Positions 27,146-36,936 are shown, counted from the stretch's first letter. The stretch: DNA of 64,000 bases from Enemella dayhoffiae (GCF_002250625.1 NZ_NMVQ01000012.1:310001-374000); one strand, 5' to 3'. The notes: a model not told the origin generated them from the sequence alone. Made by a program: numbers and translations.

Positions 27146-27928
27146 TCACTGCTTCCAGTAACCGCAGAAGGTGACCTCGTCCTTGGCCCAGCCGCGCTCG
27201 CGGACCAGGTGGCGGCGTACCCCGGTGGCCAGCCCGGACTCCCCCACGGCGAAGGCGTAGCGGTCCTGGTCGGGCAGGGTGAGCGCGGCCAGTTCGCGGA
27301 GCAGTTGCTGGCCCGGACGACTGCCCGGCGGACGTACCAGCCACTGCACCGCCACCCCCGCGGGTGCGGTCACCGGCTGGGCGTCGGCCAGGTCACAGAC
27401 CTCGATCAGCGCGTGAGCGCTCGCCGAGGCGGGCAGGTCACGCAGCACCCCCAGCACGGCCGGCAGCCCGGTCTCGTCGGCGCACAGCAGCAGGTTGGTC
27501 GCCGTCGGCTCCGGCCACCCGCAGCCCTGGTCGAGCAGGGCGACCCGGTCACCGGCGGCGGCCGCCTGGGCCCACGGCCCGGCCACCCCGTCGGTGCCGT
27601 GCACCACGAAGTCGATGTCCAGTTCACCGTCGTCGGCCCGCCATTCCCGCAGCGTGTAGCTGCGCACGGTCGGGCGAAGCCGGGCCGGGGTGGCCATCAT
27701 CCTCAGATAGCTGGCCCGGGTCATCCGCTCGGGCACGTGCTCGAGACTGCGTTCGTCGGCGGTGGGCAGGAACAGCCGGACCCACTGGTCGAAGCCGCGC
27801 CACTCGAGCCGCGCCAGGTCGGCACCGGTCAGGGTGACCCGGTGCAGGTTGGGTGAGATCCGGACGGTGCGCGCCACCTCGGCGCGCATCACGCCGGAGG
27901 CGGCGTGGGTGACGGTGATGTTGGTCAT
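27146..27928 (-). CDS. Siderophore-interacting protein (FAD/NAD(P)H ferric-siderophore reductase)
   Basis: 260 residues. The FAD-binding N-terminal domain has the RxYTxR signature (RPTVRSYTLREW). The C-terminal NAD(P)H-binding domain (TNLLLCADETGLPAVLGVLR) ends in the family tail EVTFCGYWKQ. This family reduces ferric siderophores in the cytoplasm to release iron. It overlaps the upstream importer gene (ATGA), forming a two-gene iron operon under the IdeR-type box at 29190-29208. Normal length. Confidence 0.93.
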   Translation of the reverse strand: MTNITVTHAASGVMRAEVARTVRISPNLHRVTLTGADLARLEWRGFDQWVRLFLPTADERSLEHVPERMTRASYLRMMATPARLRPTVRSYTLREWRADDGELDIDFVVHGTDGVAGPWAQAAAAGDRVALLDQGCGWPEPTATNLLLCADETGLPAVLGVLRDLPASASAHALIEVCDLADAQPVTAPAGVAVQWLVRPPGSRPGQQLLRELAALTLPDQDRYAFAVGESGLATGVRRHLVRERGWAKDEVTFCGYWKQ

Positions 27929-29166
27929 CGCGTCTCCCCCGACCGGCCGTGACGGACCGCGACCACGGTGGCCAGCAGGGCCAGCCCCACGCAGCCGAAC
28001 AGCACGTTGCGATAGCCGAGGCTGCCGGCCAGATAGAGCAGCCCGGCACCGAGCAGATAGCTCGCCACCATCGCGACCGCGGCCAGCACGGTGAAGTCGC
28101 TGCCCTCGGAGCCCGATCGGGTCATCGACATGTTGACGGTGTAGACGAGGGTGCTGGCGGCGGCCATCGCCGCCACGAAGACGCTGAGCACCACGATTGT
28201 CGCCACCAGTGGTGCCTGCGCCGCGACCAGCGGGACGAGCGCCAGCACCGCGCCGGCGTTGAGCAACCCGACCACCAGCAGCACCCGTCGTCGACCGAGG
28301 CGGGCGACCAGCGGTCCCATCGCCAGCGAACCGAGGGCCGCCGGGGCGGCGAGCAGCATCCCGAGCACCCAGCCGAGCCGGCTGAGCGACCAGCCTGCGT
28401 CGGTCAGCAGCGGCGAGAGCAGAGGGTACGCCGCGGTACTTCCGGCGAGCAGCAGCGGCATCACCAGCAGGCCCCAGCGCAGGCCACCGGGCTGACGGAA
28501 GACGCGGACCAGCGCGGCGTACGCACTGCCGAGCCGCGGCGGGGGTCCGTCGGGAAGCCGTTCGCGGTGCCGCAGCACCAGCGGCAACGGGGCCAGCGAG
28601 AGCACGGTGAGGGTGATCATCGCCGGCACCCAGCCGAAGCGGTCATAGACGAGCACCACGACACCGCCGCCGAGCACGTTGCCGACCCACTGGGCGGCGT
28701 TGGCGATGCCGTTGGCCAAGGTGCGGGTGTCGTCGGTGACGGCGCGGGCGGTCAGCCCGTCGGCGGCGATGTCCTGGGTGGAGGTGATCAGCGTGTAGAC
28801 CGCGATCAGCGCGCCGAGCAGGCCGAGGTGCTGGTGCGGCTCGGGGATGGCCACCATCGCCAGCCCGGCCAGTGCGAGCAGCGGCTGCAGGATCAGCAGC
28901 CAGGTGCGGTAGTGCCCGAAGCGGGTGTGCCCGAACCGGTCGATCAGCGGCGCCCAGAGCGGCTTGAGCGCCCAGAAGATGCCGGCCGCGCTGACCGCGG
29001 CAAGGCTCTCCAAGGAGGCACCCCGTTGCCGCAGCATCGCGGTCAGCCCGACGTAGATGAAGCCGACGCCGAGGTACTGGGTGATGTACAGGGTGGACAC
29101 CAGCGGGAAGATCCCTCGGGCGCCCGCCTCGGTGCGGGTCCTCGGCCGGTCGGCCAGATCGGTCAC
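27925..29166 (-). CDS. MFS siderophore importer, RhtX/FptX-like
   Basis: 413 residues and about 12 membrane segments. The N-terminal segment (TLYITQYLGVGFIYVGLTAM) and the loop ALKPLWAPLIDRFGHTRFGH resemble the RhtX/FptX group, single-component inner-membrane importers of ferric siderophores (rhizobactin 1021, pyochelin). The next gene is the reductase and the promoter carries an iron box, which strongly supports iron uptake. No substrate-binding protein or ABC components are nearby, consistent with a single-component importer. The siderophore itself is not inferable. Confidence 0.85.
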   Translation of the reverse strand: MTDLADRPRTRTEAGARGIFPLVSTLYITQYLGVGFIYVGLTAMLRQRGASLESLAAVSAAGIFWALKPLWAPLIDRFGHTRFGHYRTWLLILQPLLALAGLAMVAIPEPHQHLGLLGALIAVYTLITSTQDIAADGLTARAVTDDTRTLANGIANAAQWVGNVLGGGVVVLVYDRFGWVPAMITLTVLSLAPLPLVLRHRERLPDGPPPRLGSAYAALVRVFRQPGGLRWGLLVMPLLLAGSTAAYPLLSPLLTDAGWSLSRLGWVLGMLLAAPAALGSLAMGPLVARLGRRRVLLVVGLLNAGAVLALVPLVAAQAPLVATIVVLSVFVAAMAAASTLVYTVNMSMTRSGSEGSDFTVLAAVAMVASYLLGAGLLYLAGSLGYRNVLFGCVGLALLATVVAVRHGRSGETR

Positions 29167-29189
29167 GGATCCTCCATCGGGAAAATTGA

Positions 29190-29208
29190 TTAGGTGAGCC
29201 TAAACTTA
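29190..29208 (-). promoter_or_regulatory. DtxR/IdeR-type iron box before the siderophore operon
   Basis: TTAGGTGAGCCTAAACTTA matches 16 of 19 positions of the DtxR/IdeR consensus TTAGGTTAGCCTAACCTAA. It lies 24 bp before the importer ATG, the classic repression position, so the pair should be induced by iron limitation. Confidence 0.88.
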
Positions 29209-29255
29209 TGCTTCCCGTGGAGGCTGTCAAGAGGGGCGTACGCCGCCCGAGCGGC

Positions 29256-30500
29256 TCAGGCGCCCCGCCTGCGCTGCACCAGCAGCGCGGTGCCGAAGAC
29301 GAGCAGCCCAAGCATCGACAGGCCGGCGCCGACCCAGCTCGGGGCGGTCCAGCCGAGCCCGGCGCTGATCACCAGCCCGCCGAGCCAGGCGCCCAGCGCG
29401 TTGGCCAGGTTGAGCGCGGCGTGGTTGCTCGCCGCGCCCAGGGTGCGTGCTCCCCCGGCGGCCCGCATCAGCCGCAGCTGCAGGCCGACCACGAACAGCG
29501 AGGCGGAAACGCTGATCCCGAACACGGTCACCACTGCGGCGATCGGGTGGGCCGCGGTCTGGGTGAACACGGCGAGCAGGATCCCGTTGCTGATCAGCCC
29601 GATCACGATGGTGCGCGCGACCGACCAGTCGGCCAGCCGCCCGCCCAGGCCGGTGCCGATGAACATGCCGATTCCGTACACCAGCAGGAAGAGCGGGACC
29701 ATCGACTCGGCCAACCGGCTCACCTCGGTCACCGTGGGGGCGATGTAGGAATACATGGCGAACATGCCGCCGAATCCGGCGGCGCCGGTGAGCAGGGTGA
29801 GCGCGACCTGCCAGTTGGCGAACTCCCCGACCTCGCGGCGTACCGTGCGGGTGCGGTCGCTGTGACTGCGCGGCACGAAGCAGGCCACCATCGCCAGCGA
29901 CAGCAGGCCGATCCCGGCGACCAGCAGATAGGCGCTGCGCCAGCCGACTGCCTGGCCGAGCCAGGTGGCGAGCGGGACGCCGACGATGTTGGCGACCGGG
30001 ATGCCGAGCATCACCCGGCCGACGGCCCGACCGGCGCGTCCCGGTGGGGCCAGGTCGACCGCGACCAGGGCGGCCAGGCCGAAGAAGGCGCCGTGCGGCA
30101 GTCCGGCGAGCACCCGCGAGGCGACCAGCAGGTCGTATCCCGAGGCCGCGGCGGCGGCCAGGTTGCCGACCACGAACAGCGCCATCTGCAGCAGCAGCAT
30201 CCTGTGCCGGGCGTGCCGCGCGCCGAGGACGGCGAACAGGGGTGCGCCGACGACGACGCCGATGGCGTACGCCGAGATCACGTGACCGGCGGTCGGGATG
30301 GAGACCCCGATGCCGTCGGCGATCTGCGGCAGCAGGCCCATGCTGACGAACTCGGCGGTGCCGATCGCCAGGCCGCCGATGATCAGGGCGAGTTCGGCGG
30401 CGGCGATCCGGCCGCGGGACAGCGTGCTCGGATCGGTTCCCGGGGCGGGCGGAGTCAGTCGTCGAATCATGGTTGGTGCAGTCATCGTGATTACTTCCAA
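29256..30500 (-). CDS. MFS transporter, DHA1 drug/sugar-efflux type
   Basis: 414 residues and 12 membrane segments. The start (LALIIGGLAIGTAEFVSMGL) and the segment ISAYAIGVVVGAPLFAVLGA match the DHA1/AraJ-like efflux group. The loop motif A reads GARHARHRMLLLQM. It probably exports a small molecule or drug by proton antiport. It is transcribed alone; the iron box at 29190 points away from it (its own promoter is beyond 30500). The likely start is ATG at 30500 or the second ATG (MTAPTMIRR). Confidence 0.85.
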   Translation of the reverse strand: MEVITMTAPTMIRRLTPPAPGTDPSTLSRGRIAAAELALIIGGLAIGTAEFVSMGLLPQIADGIGVSIPTAGHVISAYAIGVVVGAPLFAVLGARHARHRMLLLQMALFVVGNLAAAAASGYDLLVASRVLAGLPHGAFFGLAALVAVDLAPPGRAGRAVGRVMLGIPVANIVGVPLATWLGQAVGWRSAYLLVAGIGLLSLAMVACFVPRSHSDRTRTVRREVGEFANWQVALTLLTGAAGFGGMFAMYSYIAPTVTEVSRLAESMVPLFLLVYGIGMFIGTGLGGRLADWSVARTIVIGLISNGILLAVFTQTAAHPIAAVVTVFGISVSASLFVVGLQLRLMRAAGGARTLGAASNHAALNLANALGAWLGGLVISAGLGWTAPSWVGAGLSMLGLLVFGTALLVQRRRGA

Positions 30501-30715
30501 AGACGTGCGGTGACTGCCATCCTCGCCAGCCCGGACGTGTGCGACAACGCGGGCGCGGTGTCGTGCTATTCCGGGTTCCCGGGGCTTTCCCTGAGGCGCC
30601 CGGCGATATCGCGGGAGATGATTCGATGCTCGCCGGCCACACCAGTCGGGATCTCGGGGATTTCTCCGGGAACCGGTACGCCGGCCCCGTGGCCGACGCG
30701 TGGGAGACTTGGCCC

Positions 30716-31231
30716 ATGGACCCCAACACCGCTCTGCTGCCGCTGTGCATCGCCCTCGGCGTGCTCGGGCTGATTCTCGCCGTCCTGCTCTGGATCCGCG
30801 GCCGCCGCGGGCGGGCGCTCCAGGCGCTCGGCTTCGCCGCGCTGCCGGTGGGGCTCTATCTCACCGGCCTGCTGCGGATGCTGTGGGACGCCGTGGTGGC
30901 GGTCGCCCGCTGGGCCTCTTCGGTGGTGTTCAACACCACCATCTGGACCGGCTTCGGACTGATCGGCCTGGCCGTGGTGCTCTGGGTGGTCGGCGGCATG
31001 GTCGCCCGACGGAACCACACCCGGCGGGCCGTGGAGAAGGCGAAGGGCGGTGGCGCGGTCGAGTCGCCGACCCGTCGCGGAGGTGCCGGTGCGGCCGCCG
31101 GGGCGACCGCCGTCGGTTCGGGGTCCGGCACCAGGCCCGCGGCCAAGGCGTCGGGGGCGAAGGGCAAGGCCGCCGCCGACCCCGAGGAGGACGAGATCGA
31201 GGCGATCCTGCGCTCCCGCGGCATCGAGTGA
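30716..31231 (+). CDS. Small membrane protein with charged tail
   Basis: 171 residues from the ATG at 30716 (MDPNTALLPLCIALGVLGLI). Three hydrophobic segments lie at about 7-25, 38-58 and 80-102. A basic stretch (RRNHTRRAVEKAKGGG) and a long Ala/Gly-rich flexible region follow, ending in DPEEDEIEAILRSRGIE. I recognise no family. The conserved-looking acidic/helical end could bind a partner; that is speculation. The upstream gap 30501-30715 holds no gene. Confidence 0.75.
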   Translation: MDPNTALLPLCIALGVLGLILAVLLWIRGRRGRALQALGFAALPVGLYLTGLLRMLWDAVVAVARWASSVVFNTTIWTGFGLIGLAVVLWVVGGMVARRNHTRRAVEKAKGGGAVESPTRRGGAGAAAGATAVGSGSGTRPAAKASGAKGKAAADPEEDEIEAILRSRGIE

Positions 31232-31246
31232 ACCGATGCCCGCAGG

Positions 31247-31708
31247 TCAGCCGACGGGGACCTGCCGGGCAGGTGCCGAGGTGCGCTGCGAGCCGGGGGT
31301 CGGGGCCGACTGCAACGCCTTGCGCAGCGCCAGGAAGAGCAGCACGAACCCGGCGGTGAGCATCATGTGTCCGAGGCCGGCGATGCCCGCGAACGCCTTG
31401 CTGGTCAGGGGATTCCCGAGCACGGTGAAGGTGCCGCGGACCAGCATCATGGCCCCGGTGACCAGCACTCCGGCGTTCCACAGCCCGAAGAACCAGCCGA
31501 ACGTGCGGCTCTGCGAGAGCCGGAACACCTGCTCCAGCACCAGCACGAGCAGCATCACCAGGGTGCCTAGGGTGAGGAAGTGGGTGTGGCCCAGCCCAAG
31601 CTGCGAGGTTCCGGTGAACCCGTGACTGCGGGTGAGTTCGCGGTAGTAGAGACCGGCGGCGAGGCCCAGCACGGTGTATCCGGCGGCGGAGGCGTACAAC
31701 TTCTTCAT
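31247..31708 (-). CDS. DUF2871 family membrane protein
   Basis: 153 residues with four membrane segments. The family features are MKKLYASAAGYTVLGLAAGL, YYRELTR, and the His motif GLGHTHFLTLGTLVMLL. The conserved His pair (HTH) could bind metal or haem, though nothing has been shown for the family as far as I know. It faces the gene at 30716 tail to tail. The C-terminal 25 residues are Ser/Pro/Thr-rich. Confidence 0.82.
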   Translation of the reverse strand: MKKLYASAAGYTVLGLAAGLYYRELTRSHGFTGTSQLGLGHTHFLTLGTLVMLLVLVLEQVFRLSQSRTFGWFFGLWNAGVLVTGAMMLVRGTFTVLGNPLTSKAFAGIAGLGHMMLTAGFVLLFLALRKALQSAPTPGSQRTSAPARQVPVG

Positions 31709-31743
31709 GCGGACCAGTCAACCGGCGGGGAAGCGCCGATCCA

Positions 31744-32223
31744 TCAATCCTTCGGTTGATTCCGGTGGGCGGCCAGCAGTTCCCGGAGCCGGTCGACCGC
31801 GGCCCGGGTACGCCGACCGTCGACGGTCTGCAGGGCGAGCATCGGCACCCGGCTCGGATCGTCGGGGTTGTCGGTGAGGATCAGATGGGCCCAGGACGCA
31901 CCCGGTCCCCAGCGCACGTCCTCGACCTCGTCCCAGCTCAGCCGCCGACTGAGCACGGCGTTGCGCACGGTCAGCCCGCTGGGGTCGGCGGTCACCGTGG
32001 ACAGAGCCATCGCCATCATGATCGCGATCCCGCCGCCGGCGATCGCCAGCAGGGTGATCACCTGGAAGGCGGTGAACCGGGCCCGGACGTCCGCGCCGAT
32101 GGCCCACCAACCCAGCAGCAGGCCGAGCACGATCACCGCCGAGAGGCCACCGGCCCAGATCAGCAGCATCCGCGGGCGGAACATCTCGGGCCGGGCTCCC
32201 GGCGTACCGGATCCGGCGGTCAC
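31744..32223 (-). CDS. PH-like domain membrane protein downstream of hisG
   Basis: 159 residues. Two membrane segments (MLLIWAGGLSAVIVLGLLLG; VITLLAIAGGGIAIMMAMAL) are followed by a bacterial PH-like domain (VTADPSGLTVRNAVLSRRLS, WDEVEDVRWGPGASWAHLIL). The GTG at 32223 overlaps the hisG TGA (GTGA). A PH-domain membrane protein next to hisG is a recurrent actinobacterial arrangement. Function unknown. Confidence 0.75.
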   Translation of the reverse strand: MTAGSGTPGARPEMFRPRMLLIWAGGLSAVIVLGLLLGWWAIGADVRARFTAFQVITLLAIAGGGIAIMMAMALSTVTADPSGLTVRNAVLSRRLSWDEVEDVRWGPGASWAHLILTDNPDDPSRVPMLALQTVDGRRTRAAVDRLRELLAAHRNQPKD

Positions 32224-33095
32224 AGGCGACAGGCGGCGATGTCGGTGACCAGGATCGCGCGGGCGCCGAGCTCCCACAGGTCGTCCATCACCTGCTGGGC
32301 CTGGGCGCGACGGACCATCGCCCGCACGGCCACCCAGCCCGACTTCGCCAGCGGGGACACCGTGGGTGATTCTAGGCCCGGCGTGAGCGCCGACGCCCGG
32401 TCGACCAGCTCGGCCGGGCAGTCGTAGTCCATCATCACGTAGTTGCGCGCCACCAGGACGCCGGACAGTCGGCGTACCAGCAGTTCCAGGCCCATCGGCT
32501 CAGGCAACTCGGCCCGCTGGATCAGGATCGCCTCGCTGTGCATGATCGGCTCCCCGAAGACATCCATCCCGGCCTGGCGCAGCGTACGCCCGGTCTCGAC
32601 GACGTCGGCGATCACGTCCGCCACCCCGAGCCGGATGGCGCTCTCCACGGCACCGTCGAGCTTGATCAGCCGCGCCTTGACGCCCTGCCGTTCCAGGTAC
32701 GCCCCCACCAGGCCCGGGTAGGAGGTGGCGACCCGCTGACCCGTCAGCCCTTCGACCGTGTGTCCCGCGCCGGTCGGCCCGGCGAAGCGGAACCGGGTCC
32801 CACCGAACCCGAGGGCCAGGACCTCCCTGGCCCGCGCCCCCGAATCGAGCAGCATGTCGCGGCCGGTGATGCCGACGTCCAGGGTGCCCTCCCCCACGTA
32901 CACGGCGATGTCACGCGGGCGCAGGTAGTAGAACTCGACGTGGTTCGCCTCGTCGGTGAGCACCAGCTCCTTGCTGTCGCTGCGCTGGCGGTAGCCGGCC
33001 TCGCGAAGCATCTGGGCGGCCGCCTCGGACAGCGCCCCCTTGTTGGGGACCGCGATCTTCAGCGTGGGACGTTCGGTGCCGTTGGCGGAGTTCAC
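32220..33095 (-). CDS. hisG: ATP phosphoribosyltransferase (long form)
   Basis: 291 residues, so the long HisG form with a C-terminal ACT-like regulatory domain (SGWVAVRAMVRRAQAQQVMD) that binds histidine. Catalytic domain: LKIAVPNKGALSE, GTLDVGITGRDML, and the PRPP-binding region VADVIADVVETGRTLR. It catalyses the first committed step of histidine synthesis. GTG start 24 bases after the hisE stop. The remaining his genes are not in the window. Confidence 0.95.
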   Translation of the reverse strand: MNSANGTERPTLKIAVPNKGALSEAAAQMLREAGYRQRSDSKELVLTDEANHVEFYYLRPRDIAVYVGEGTLDVGITGRDMLLDSGARAREVLALGFGGTRFRFAGPTGAGHTVEGLTGQRVATSYPGLVGAYLERQGVKARLIKLDGAVESAIRLGVADVIADVVETGRTLRQAGMDVFGEPIMHSEAILIQRAELPEPMGLELLVRRLSGVLVARNYVMMDYDCPAELVDRASALTPGLESPTVSPLAKSGWVAVRAMVRRAQAQQVMDDLWELGARAILVTDIAACRL

Positions 33096-33118
33096 GGCCG
33101 CCAGCGTAGTCGGGATGC

Positions 33119-33382
33119 TCACAGGTGGGCGTACACGTCCTCGAGGTCGAGATCGAGCGCGATCATCATCACCTGCAGGTGGTAGAGGAGCTGGCTGATC
33201 TCCTCCGCCGCCTCCTCCTTCGACTGGTATTCGGCGGCCATCCACACCTCGGCGGCCTCCTCGACCACCTTCTTTCCGATGGCGTGTACGCCGGCATCGA
33301 GGCGCTGCACCGTCGACGACCCCTCCGGCCGGTTGCGCACGGTCTCGGTCAGCTCGGCGAACAACCCCTCGAAAGATTTCAC
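33119..33382 (-). CDS. hisE: Phosphoribosyl-ATP pyrophosphatase
   Basis: 87 residues: [20 protein letters not shown], then [16 protein letters not shown] and [20 protein letters not shown], carrying the acidic metal-binding E-E-x-x-E motifs of the all-alpha NTP pyrophosphatase fold. GTG start at 33382. It hydrolyses the HisG product and pairs with hisG as in other actinobacteria, where HisE is separate from HisI. The gap 33383-33560 up to the next gene holds no recognisable feature. Confidence 0.95.
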   Translation of the reverse strand: MKSFEGLFAELTETVRNRPEGSSTVQRLDAGVHAIGKKVVEEAAEVWMAAEYQSKEEAAEEISQLLYHLQVMMIALDLDLEDVYAHL

Positions 33383-33560
33383 GCTGGCTAGTCTAAGGCG
33401 GCTCGCGCGCAGGGTGCCCAATCCCCGATGTTCAGCGCAGTCGTCGAATCCTCGCGGTGACTGGGTTGGTATGGACTTCGAGACGCGGGATTCTCCTTGG
33501 TGGCCTCCAGATCGGGGGCGCCCTGCCAGACGCTCCCCGCCCTGCGCGCGAGCCGCCCAA

Positions 33561-34736
33561 TCAAGAACGCCGCTTGAAGATTGTGGAGCCGGAGCCGAGG
33601 CGTTCGACGAGCATCTCGTCGGCGTCGTCGCCGTGATGGGCGTCGGTGGGGTTGTCGGCGTCGGCGGTCGAGGGGTCGGAGGCGATCAGGGCGTTCACCC
33701 ACCGAGCACGGGGATCGGCGTCGACCAGGACCGCCTTGAGCAGCAGCGTCGCCGGCAGGGCGAGCAGGGCACCCAGCGGACCCAGGACGAGGGCCCAGAT
33801 CAGCAGCGACACGAACACCACGCTCGGGGTGAGCCCGACGGCGTCCCCGGTGAACTTCGGCTGGATGATCGACTGCACCACGAAGTTGGCGACGCAGTAG
33901 ATGACCACCACGATGATCGCCTCGGTCGGCCCCTTGGCGAGCAGCGCCATCAGCGCCGGCGGCATCAGACCGATCACGAACCCGATGTTGGGGATGTAGT
34001 TCGTCAGGAACGACAGCACCGCCCACACCAGCGCCAGTGGGACGCCGATGACCACCAGCGCCACCCAGTCGATGACGGCGACGATCAGGCCGAACACCGT
34101 GGTGACGATCCAGTACTGCCGCACCCCCTCGCCGAAGGAGACGAGGGCCTCGGTGAGCTGCGGGTGGTACCTGCCCGCCCGCCGCAGCCGAGCCCCGAAG
34201 CCGACCGAGTCCATCATCAGGAAGAACACGGCGGTGACCACCACGAGCAGCACCGACAGCACGCCCTGCAGGTTGGCCAGCACGTCGGTGAGCACGCTCA
34301 CCACCGACTGCGGGTCGATCGCCTTCACCTGCTTGGTCAGCTGGTCCTCGGAGATCCCGAAGCGTGCCAGCAGGTCGACCACCTGGCCCCACAGCGCGAG
34401 GAACTTTTCGCGATAGGCGGGCAGTTCGGTGATCAGCAGGGTGATCGACCAGCCGATCGCCCAGAAGAAGGTGAACAGGATCGCCAGCACCACCAGGCCC
34501 GCCACGACCGCGGCCGCCCACTTCGGCACCCGCTTGCGGACCAGCCAGGACTGCAACGGCGACACGGCGAGCACCAGGTTGAGCGCCAGGAACAGCGGCG
34601 CGGCGTACGCCTTGAAGCTGCCGAGCTGGTTCAACAGCAGCAGGCCGATGGCCAGCCCGAGCAGGATCAGCAGGACCCGGGGCAGCCCCGAGCGCGGCTG
34701 GTCCGGGCGGGACGCGGCCGCTTCCACGCGGCTCAC
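33561..34736 (-). CDS. AI-2E family (PerM/YdiK-like) transporter
   Basis: 391 residues and about 8 membrane segments, ending in the family region [20 protein letters not shown] and [20 protein letters not shown]. The large soluble loop ([20 protein letters not shown] and on) between membrane segments is typical. The family exports varied small molecules or ions; the AI-2 name is historical, and a substrate cannot be inferred. The GTG at 34736 overlaps the mshC TGA (GTGA), so it should be co-translated with the mycothiol ligase. The C-terminal 45 residues are acidic then basic. Confidence 0.88.
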   Translation of the reverse strand: MSRVEAAASRPDQPRSGLPRVLLILLGLAIGLLLLNQLGSFKAYAAPLFLALNLVLAVSPLQSWLVRKRVPKWAAAVVAGLVVLAILFTFFWAIGWSITLLITELPAYREKFLALWGQVVDLLARFGISEDQLTKQVKAIDPQSVVSVLTDVLANLQGVLSVLLVVVTAVFFLMMDSVGFGARLRRAGRYHPQLTEALVSFGEGVRQYWIVTTVFGLIVAVIDWVALVVIGVPLALVWAVLSFLTNYIPNIGFVIGLMPPALMALLAKGPTEAIIVVVIYCVANFVVQSIIQPKFTGDAVGLTPSVVFVSLLIWALVLGPLGALLALPATLLLKAVLVDADPRARWVNALIASDPSTADADNPTDAHHGDDADEMLVERLGSGSTIFKRRS

Positions 34737-35995
34737 CGAGGCGCCGGTCCGTGGACCAGGCGTACGCCCAGGAGCGCGTCGGCCAGCGCGGCGACCAGAC
34801 CCGGGGCGTCGGTGTCGTCCCCGTCGACGTCCAACGACGCGGCCGCCCAACCGTCGATCGCGGCCAGCGCGGCCGGCGCGTCCAGATCGTTCGCCAGGGC
34901 TCGGCGTACCTGATCCAGCACCTCGGTCGCCGGCAGCGTCGCCGGCAACGACACGGCCTCCCGCCAGGTCGCCAGCCGCGAGGTCGCCTCGGTCAGCTGT
35001 TCGTCGGTCCAGGACCAGTCGCCGCGGTAGTGGTTGGCCAGCAGCACCAGCCGGATCGCCATCGGGTCCACCCCCTCGGCGCGCAGCCGCGACACCAGCA
35101 CCAGGTTGCCCTTGGACTTGGACATCTTCTCGCCGTCCAGGCCGACCATCCCGGCGTGCACGTACGCCTGGGCGAACCGCTTCCCGGTGGCGGCGTACGC
35201 CTCGGCGGCGCTCATCTCGTGGTGCGGGAAGATCAGGTCGGAGCCGCCGCCCTGGACGTCGAACTCGCTGCCCAGGTAGTGCTCGGCGATCGCGGCGCAC
35301 TCGATGTGCCAGCCCGGGCGCCCCTCGCCGAAGGGGCTCGGCCAGCTCGGCTCCTCGGGGCGGGCCAGCTGCCAGACCAGGCAGTCCAGCGGGTGCCGCT
35401 TGCCGGGTCGGTCCGGGTCCCCGCCGCGCTCGGCGAAGGTGGCCAGGGCCTGCCGCTCGTCGAGGTGGGAGATGCTGCCGAACTCGGGATCACTGTGCAC
35501 GGCGAAGTACCAGTCGGCCTCGCCCTCGGTGGCGGCGTACACCTGCGCGGCGTCGAAGCGCTGCAGCAGCTCGGTGACCAGCGGGATCGACTCGACGGCC
35601 CCGATGTAGTCGGCCGGGGGCAGCACGTTCAGGGCCCTCATGTCGGTGCGGAACAGTTCGGTCTGCTCGGCGGCCAGCTCACGCCAGTCGAGGCCGGTGT
35701 CGCGGGCCCGCTCCAGCAGGGGGTCGTCCACGTCGGTCACGTTCTGCACGTAGTTGACCCGCAGCCCGCGGTCGCGCCAGACCCGGTTCAGCAGGTCGAA
35801 GGCGACGTAGGTGTTGGCGTGGCCCATGTGCGTGGCGTCGTAGGGGGTGATCCCGCAGACGTAGAGCCGGGCGGTGCCCGAACCCGGTGCGGTCTCCACC
35901 AGTCCCTGGGCCGCGGTGTCGTGCACCCGGATCGGGGGCAGCTCGACGCCTGCGGCGGGCAGGGTGGGCAGATCCGGAACGGTCCAAGCGCGCAT
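34733..35995 (-). CDS. mshC: L-cysteine:1D-myo-inositol 2-amino-2-deoxy-glucopyranoside ligase (mycothiol synthesis)
   Basis: 420 residues, cysteinyl-tRNA synthetase-like but without the anticodon domain, as in MshC. Zinc and cysteine-binding Cys47 is in [10 protein letters not shown]; the HIGH equivalent is THMGHANTY; other features are [29 protein letters not shown] and the KMSKS motif [10 protein letters not shown]. The family tags [19 protein letters not shown] and [15 protein letters not shown] distinguish it from CysS. It joins cysteine to GlcN-Ins, the penultimate mycothiol step, which fixes the organism as an actinobacterium. It lies beside the SCO1664-DUF3090-phosphatase trio, as in Streptomyces. 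Confidence 0.95.
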   Translation of the reverse strand: MRAWTVPDLPTLPAAGVELPPIRVHDTAAQGLVETAPGSGTARLYVCGITPYDATHMGHANTYVAFDLLNRVWRDRGLRVNYVQNVTDVDDPLLERARDTGLDWRELAAEQTELFRTDMRALNVLPPADYIGAVESIPLVTELLQRFDAAQVYAATEGEADWYFAVHSDPEFGSISHLDERQALATFAERGGDPDRPGKRHPLDCLVWQLARPEEPSWPSPFGEGRPGWHIECAAIAEHYLGSEFDVQGGGSDLIFPHHEMSAAEAYAATGKRFAQAYVHAGMVGLDGEKMSKSKGNLVLVSRLRAEGVDPMAIRLVLLANHYRGDWSWTDEQLTEATSRLATWREAVSLPATLPATEVLDQVRRALANDLDAPAALAAIDGWAAASLDVDGDDTDAPGLVAALADALLGVRLVHGPAPR

Positions 35996-36081
35996 GGGGT
36001 CGAGCCTAGCGAGCGTGACCGACCGGCACCTATTCGTCCCAGCCGCAGAACCCGATCGGGGGTCTGACGCGTCGGTTGGTC

Positions 36082-36936
36082 ATGCAGTCCCGCCAATCCG
36101 TGTCTCGCCGCGCCCTGTTTGCCGCCGGGCTGGGTGTCGCCGCGCTGACCGCCTGCGGTCGATTCGGCGACGCCCCTCCCCCCGCCGGTCAGCCACCCGG
36201 CGTACGCCTGCTCGCCGAGTCGCCCGGCAGGCACGTGACCGCTCCCGTGGAGTTCTGGTCCGGCGCCGAGCAGGTGCGCTGGGCCCTGCGGCACCGCTTT
36301 CACTGGGAACCGGACCTGCTCGCGACCCTCGACCCCGATCAGCACGCGATCCTTGGCCTCCCCTACGGCGGTTGCGCCGTGCACAGCCCCCGGCTGGTGG
36401 TCGACAGCACCCGGGTCGCGGTGGCGTTCCGGCGGCCCGAGGATGACGGTCGGCAGATCGACTGCGTCGCCCACACCTACCGCACAGCCTGGTTCCTGGC
36501 TCCCTGGTCGGTCCTGCCACAGTCCTTCTCCGTCGCCTCCCCCCGCTCACCCGAACTGCGGGTGCACGATCGGGTTCGGGTGTCTCCGCTCGAACTGCGT
36601 GCGCTGCGGTCGACCCAGCTGGCCGTTGAGCACCCCAGCAGACTCGCGCCGGTCACCGACCAGGCGGAGTTCGAGCGACTCCGCGGCGCCGGCCTGCTGG
36701 ACAACGTGAGCTGGACCGGACGGGAGGGACTGCTGTTCCAGGCGGTGGTATGCCTCAGCAGCTCACCCGAGAGCCGACCGGTGCACCTGGTGCTGGATGG
36801 TGAACGGCTGCACCTGTCCGGGGCGACAAGCCGCACCGAGGGAAAGGCGTACGAGCTGGTCTGGGACGTGCCGGCGGTACTGCTGCCCCGCCAGGTGCTG
36901 CTGGAGGGTGCCGGCGCCCCCCTCCAGGTGCGCTGA
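36082..36936 (+). CDS. Putative Tat-type lipoprotein of unknown function
   Basis: 284 residues from the ATG at 36082. The signal peptide is SVSRRALFAAGLGVAALTAC: a twin-arginine (SRRALF), a hydrophobic core and a lipobox LTAC with Cys about 29, followed by a Pro-rich linker. The mature part shows no motif I recognise; two Cys (GGCAVHSP, QIDCVAHTY) could form a disulphide. It is on the opposite strand between mshC and the SCO1664-type gene, interrupting a usually compact neighbourhood, so it may be lineage-specific. It ends 6 bases before the facing gene. Confidence 0.75.
   Translation: MQSRQSVSRRALFAAGLGVAALTACGRFGDAPPPAGQPPGVRLLAESPGRHVTAPVEFWSGAEQVRWALRHRFHWEPDLLATLDPDQHAILGLPYGGCAVHSPRLVVDSTRVAVAFRRPEDDGRQIDCVAHTYRTAWFLAPWSVLPQSFSVASPRSPELRVHDRVRVSPLELRALRSTQLAVEHPSRLAPVTDQAEFERLRGAGLLDNVSWTGREGLLFQAVVCLSSSPESRPVHLVLDGERLHLSGATSRTEGKAYELVWDVPAVLLPRQVLLEGAGAPLQVR

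Noticed and set aside
27949-29193. Long plus-strand frame opposite the RhtX-like importer
   Set aside because: Gln/His/Gly-rich antisense of membrane codons; no ribosome site or homology.
33561-34736. AI-2E permease as evidence of quorum sensing
   Set aside because: The family name is historical; no luxS, lsr or receptor gene is in the window, so no signalling role is claimed.
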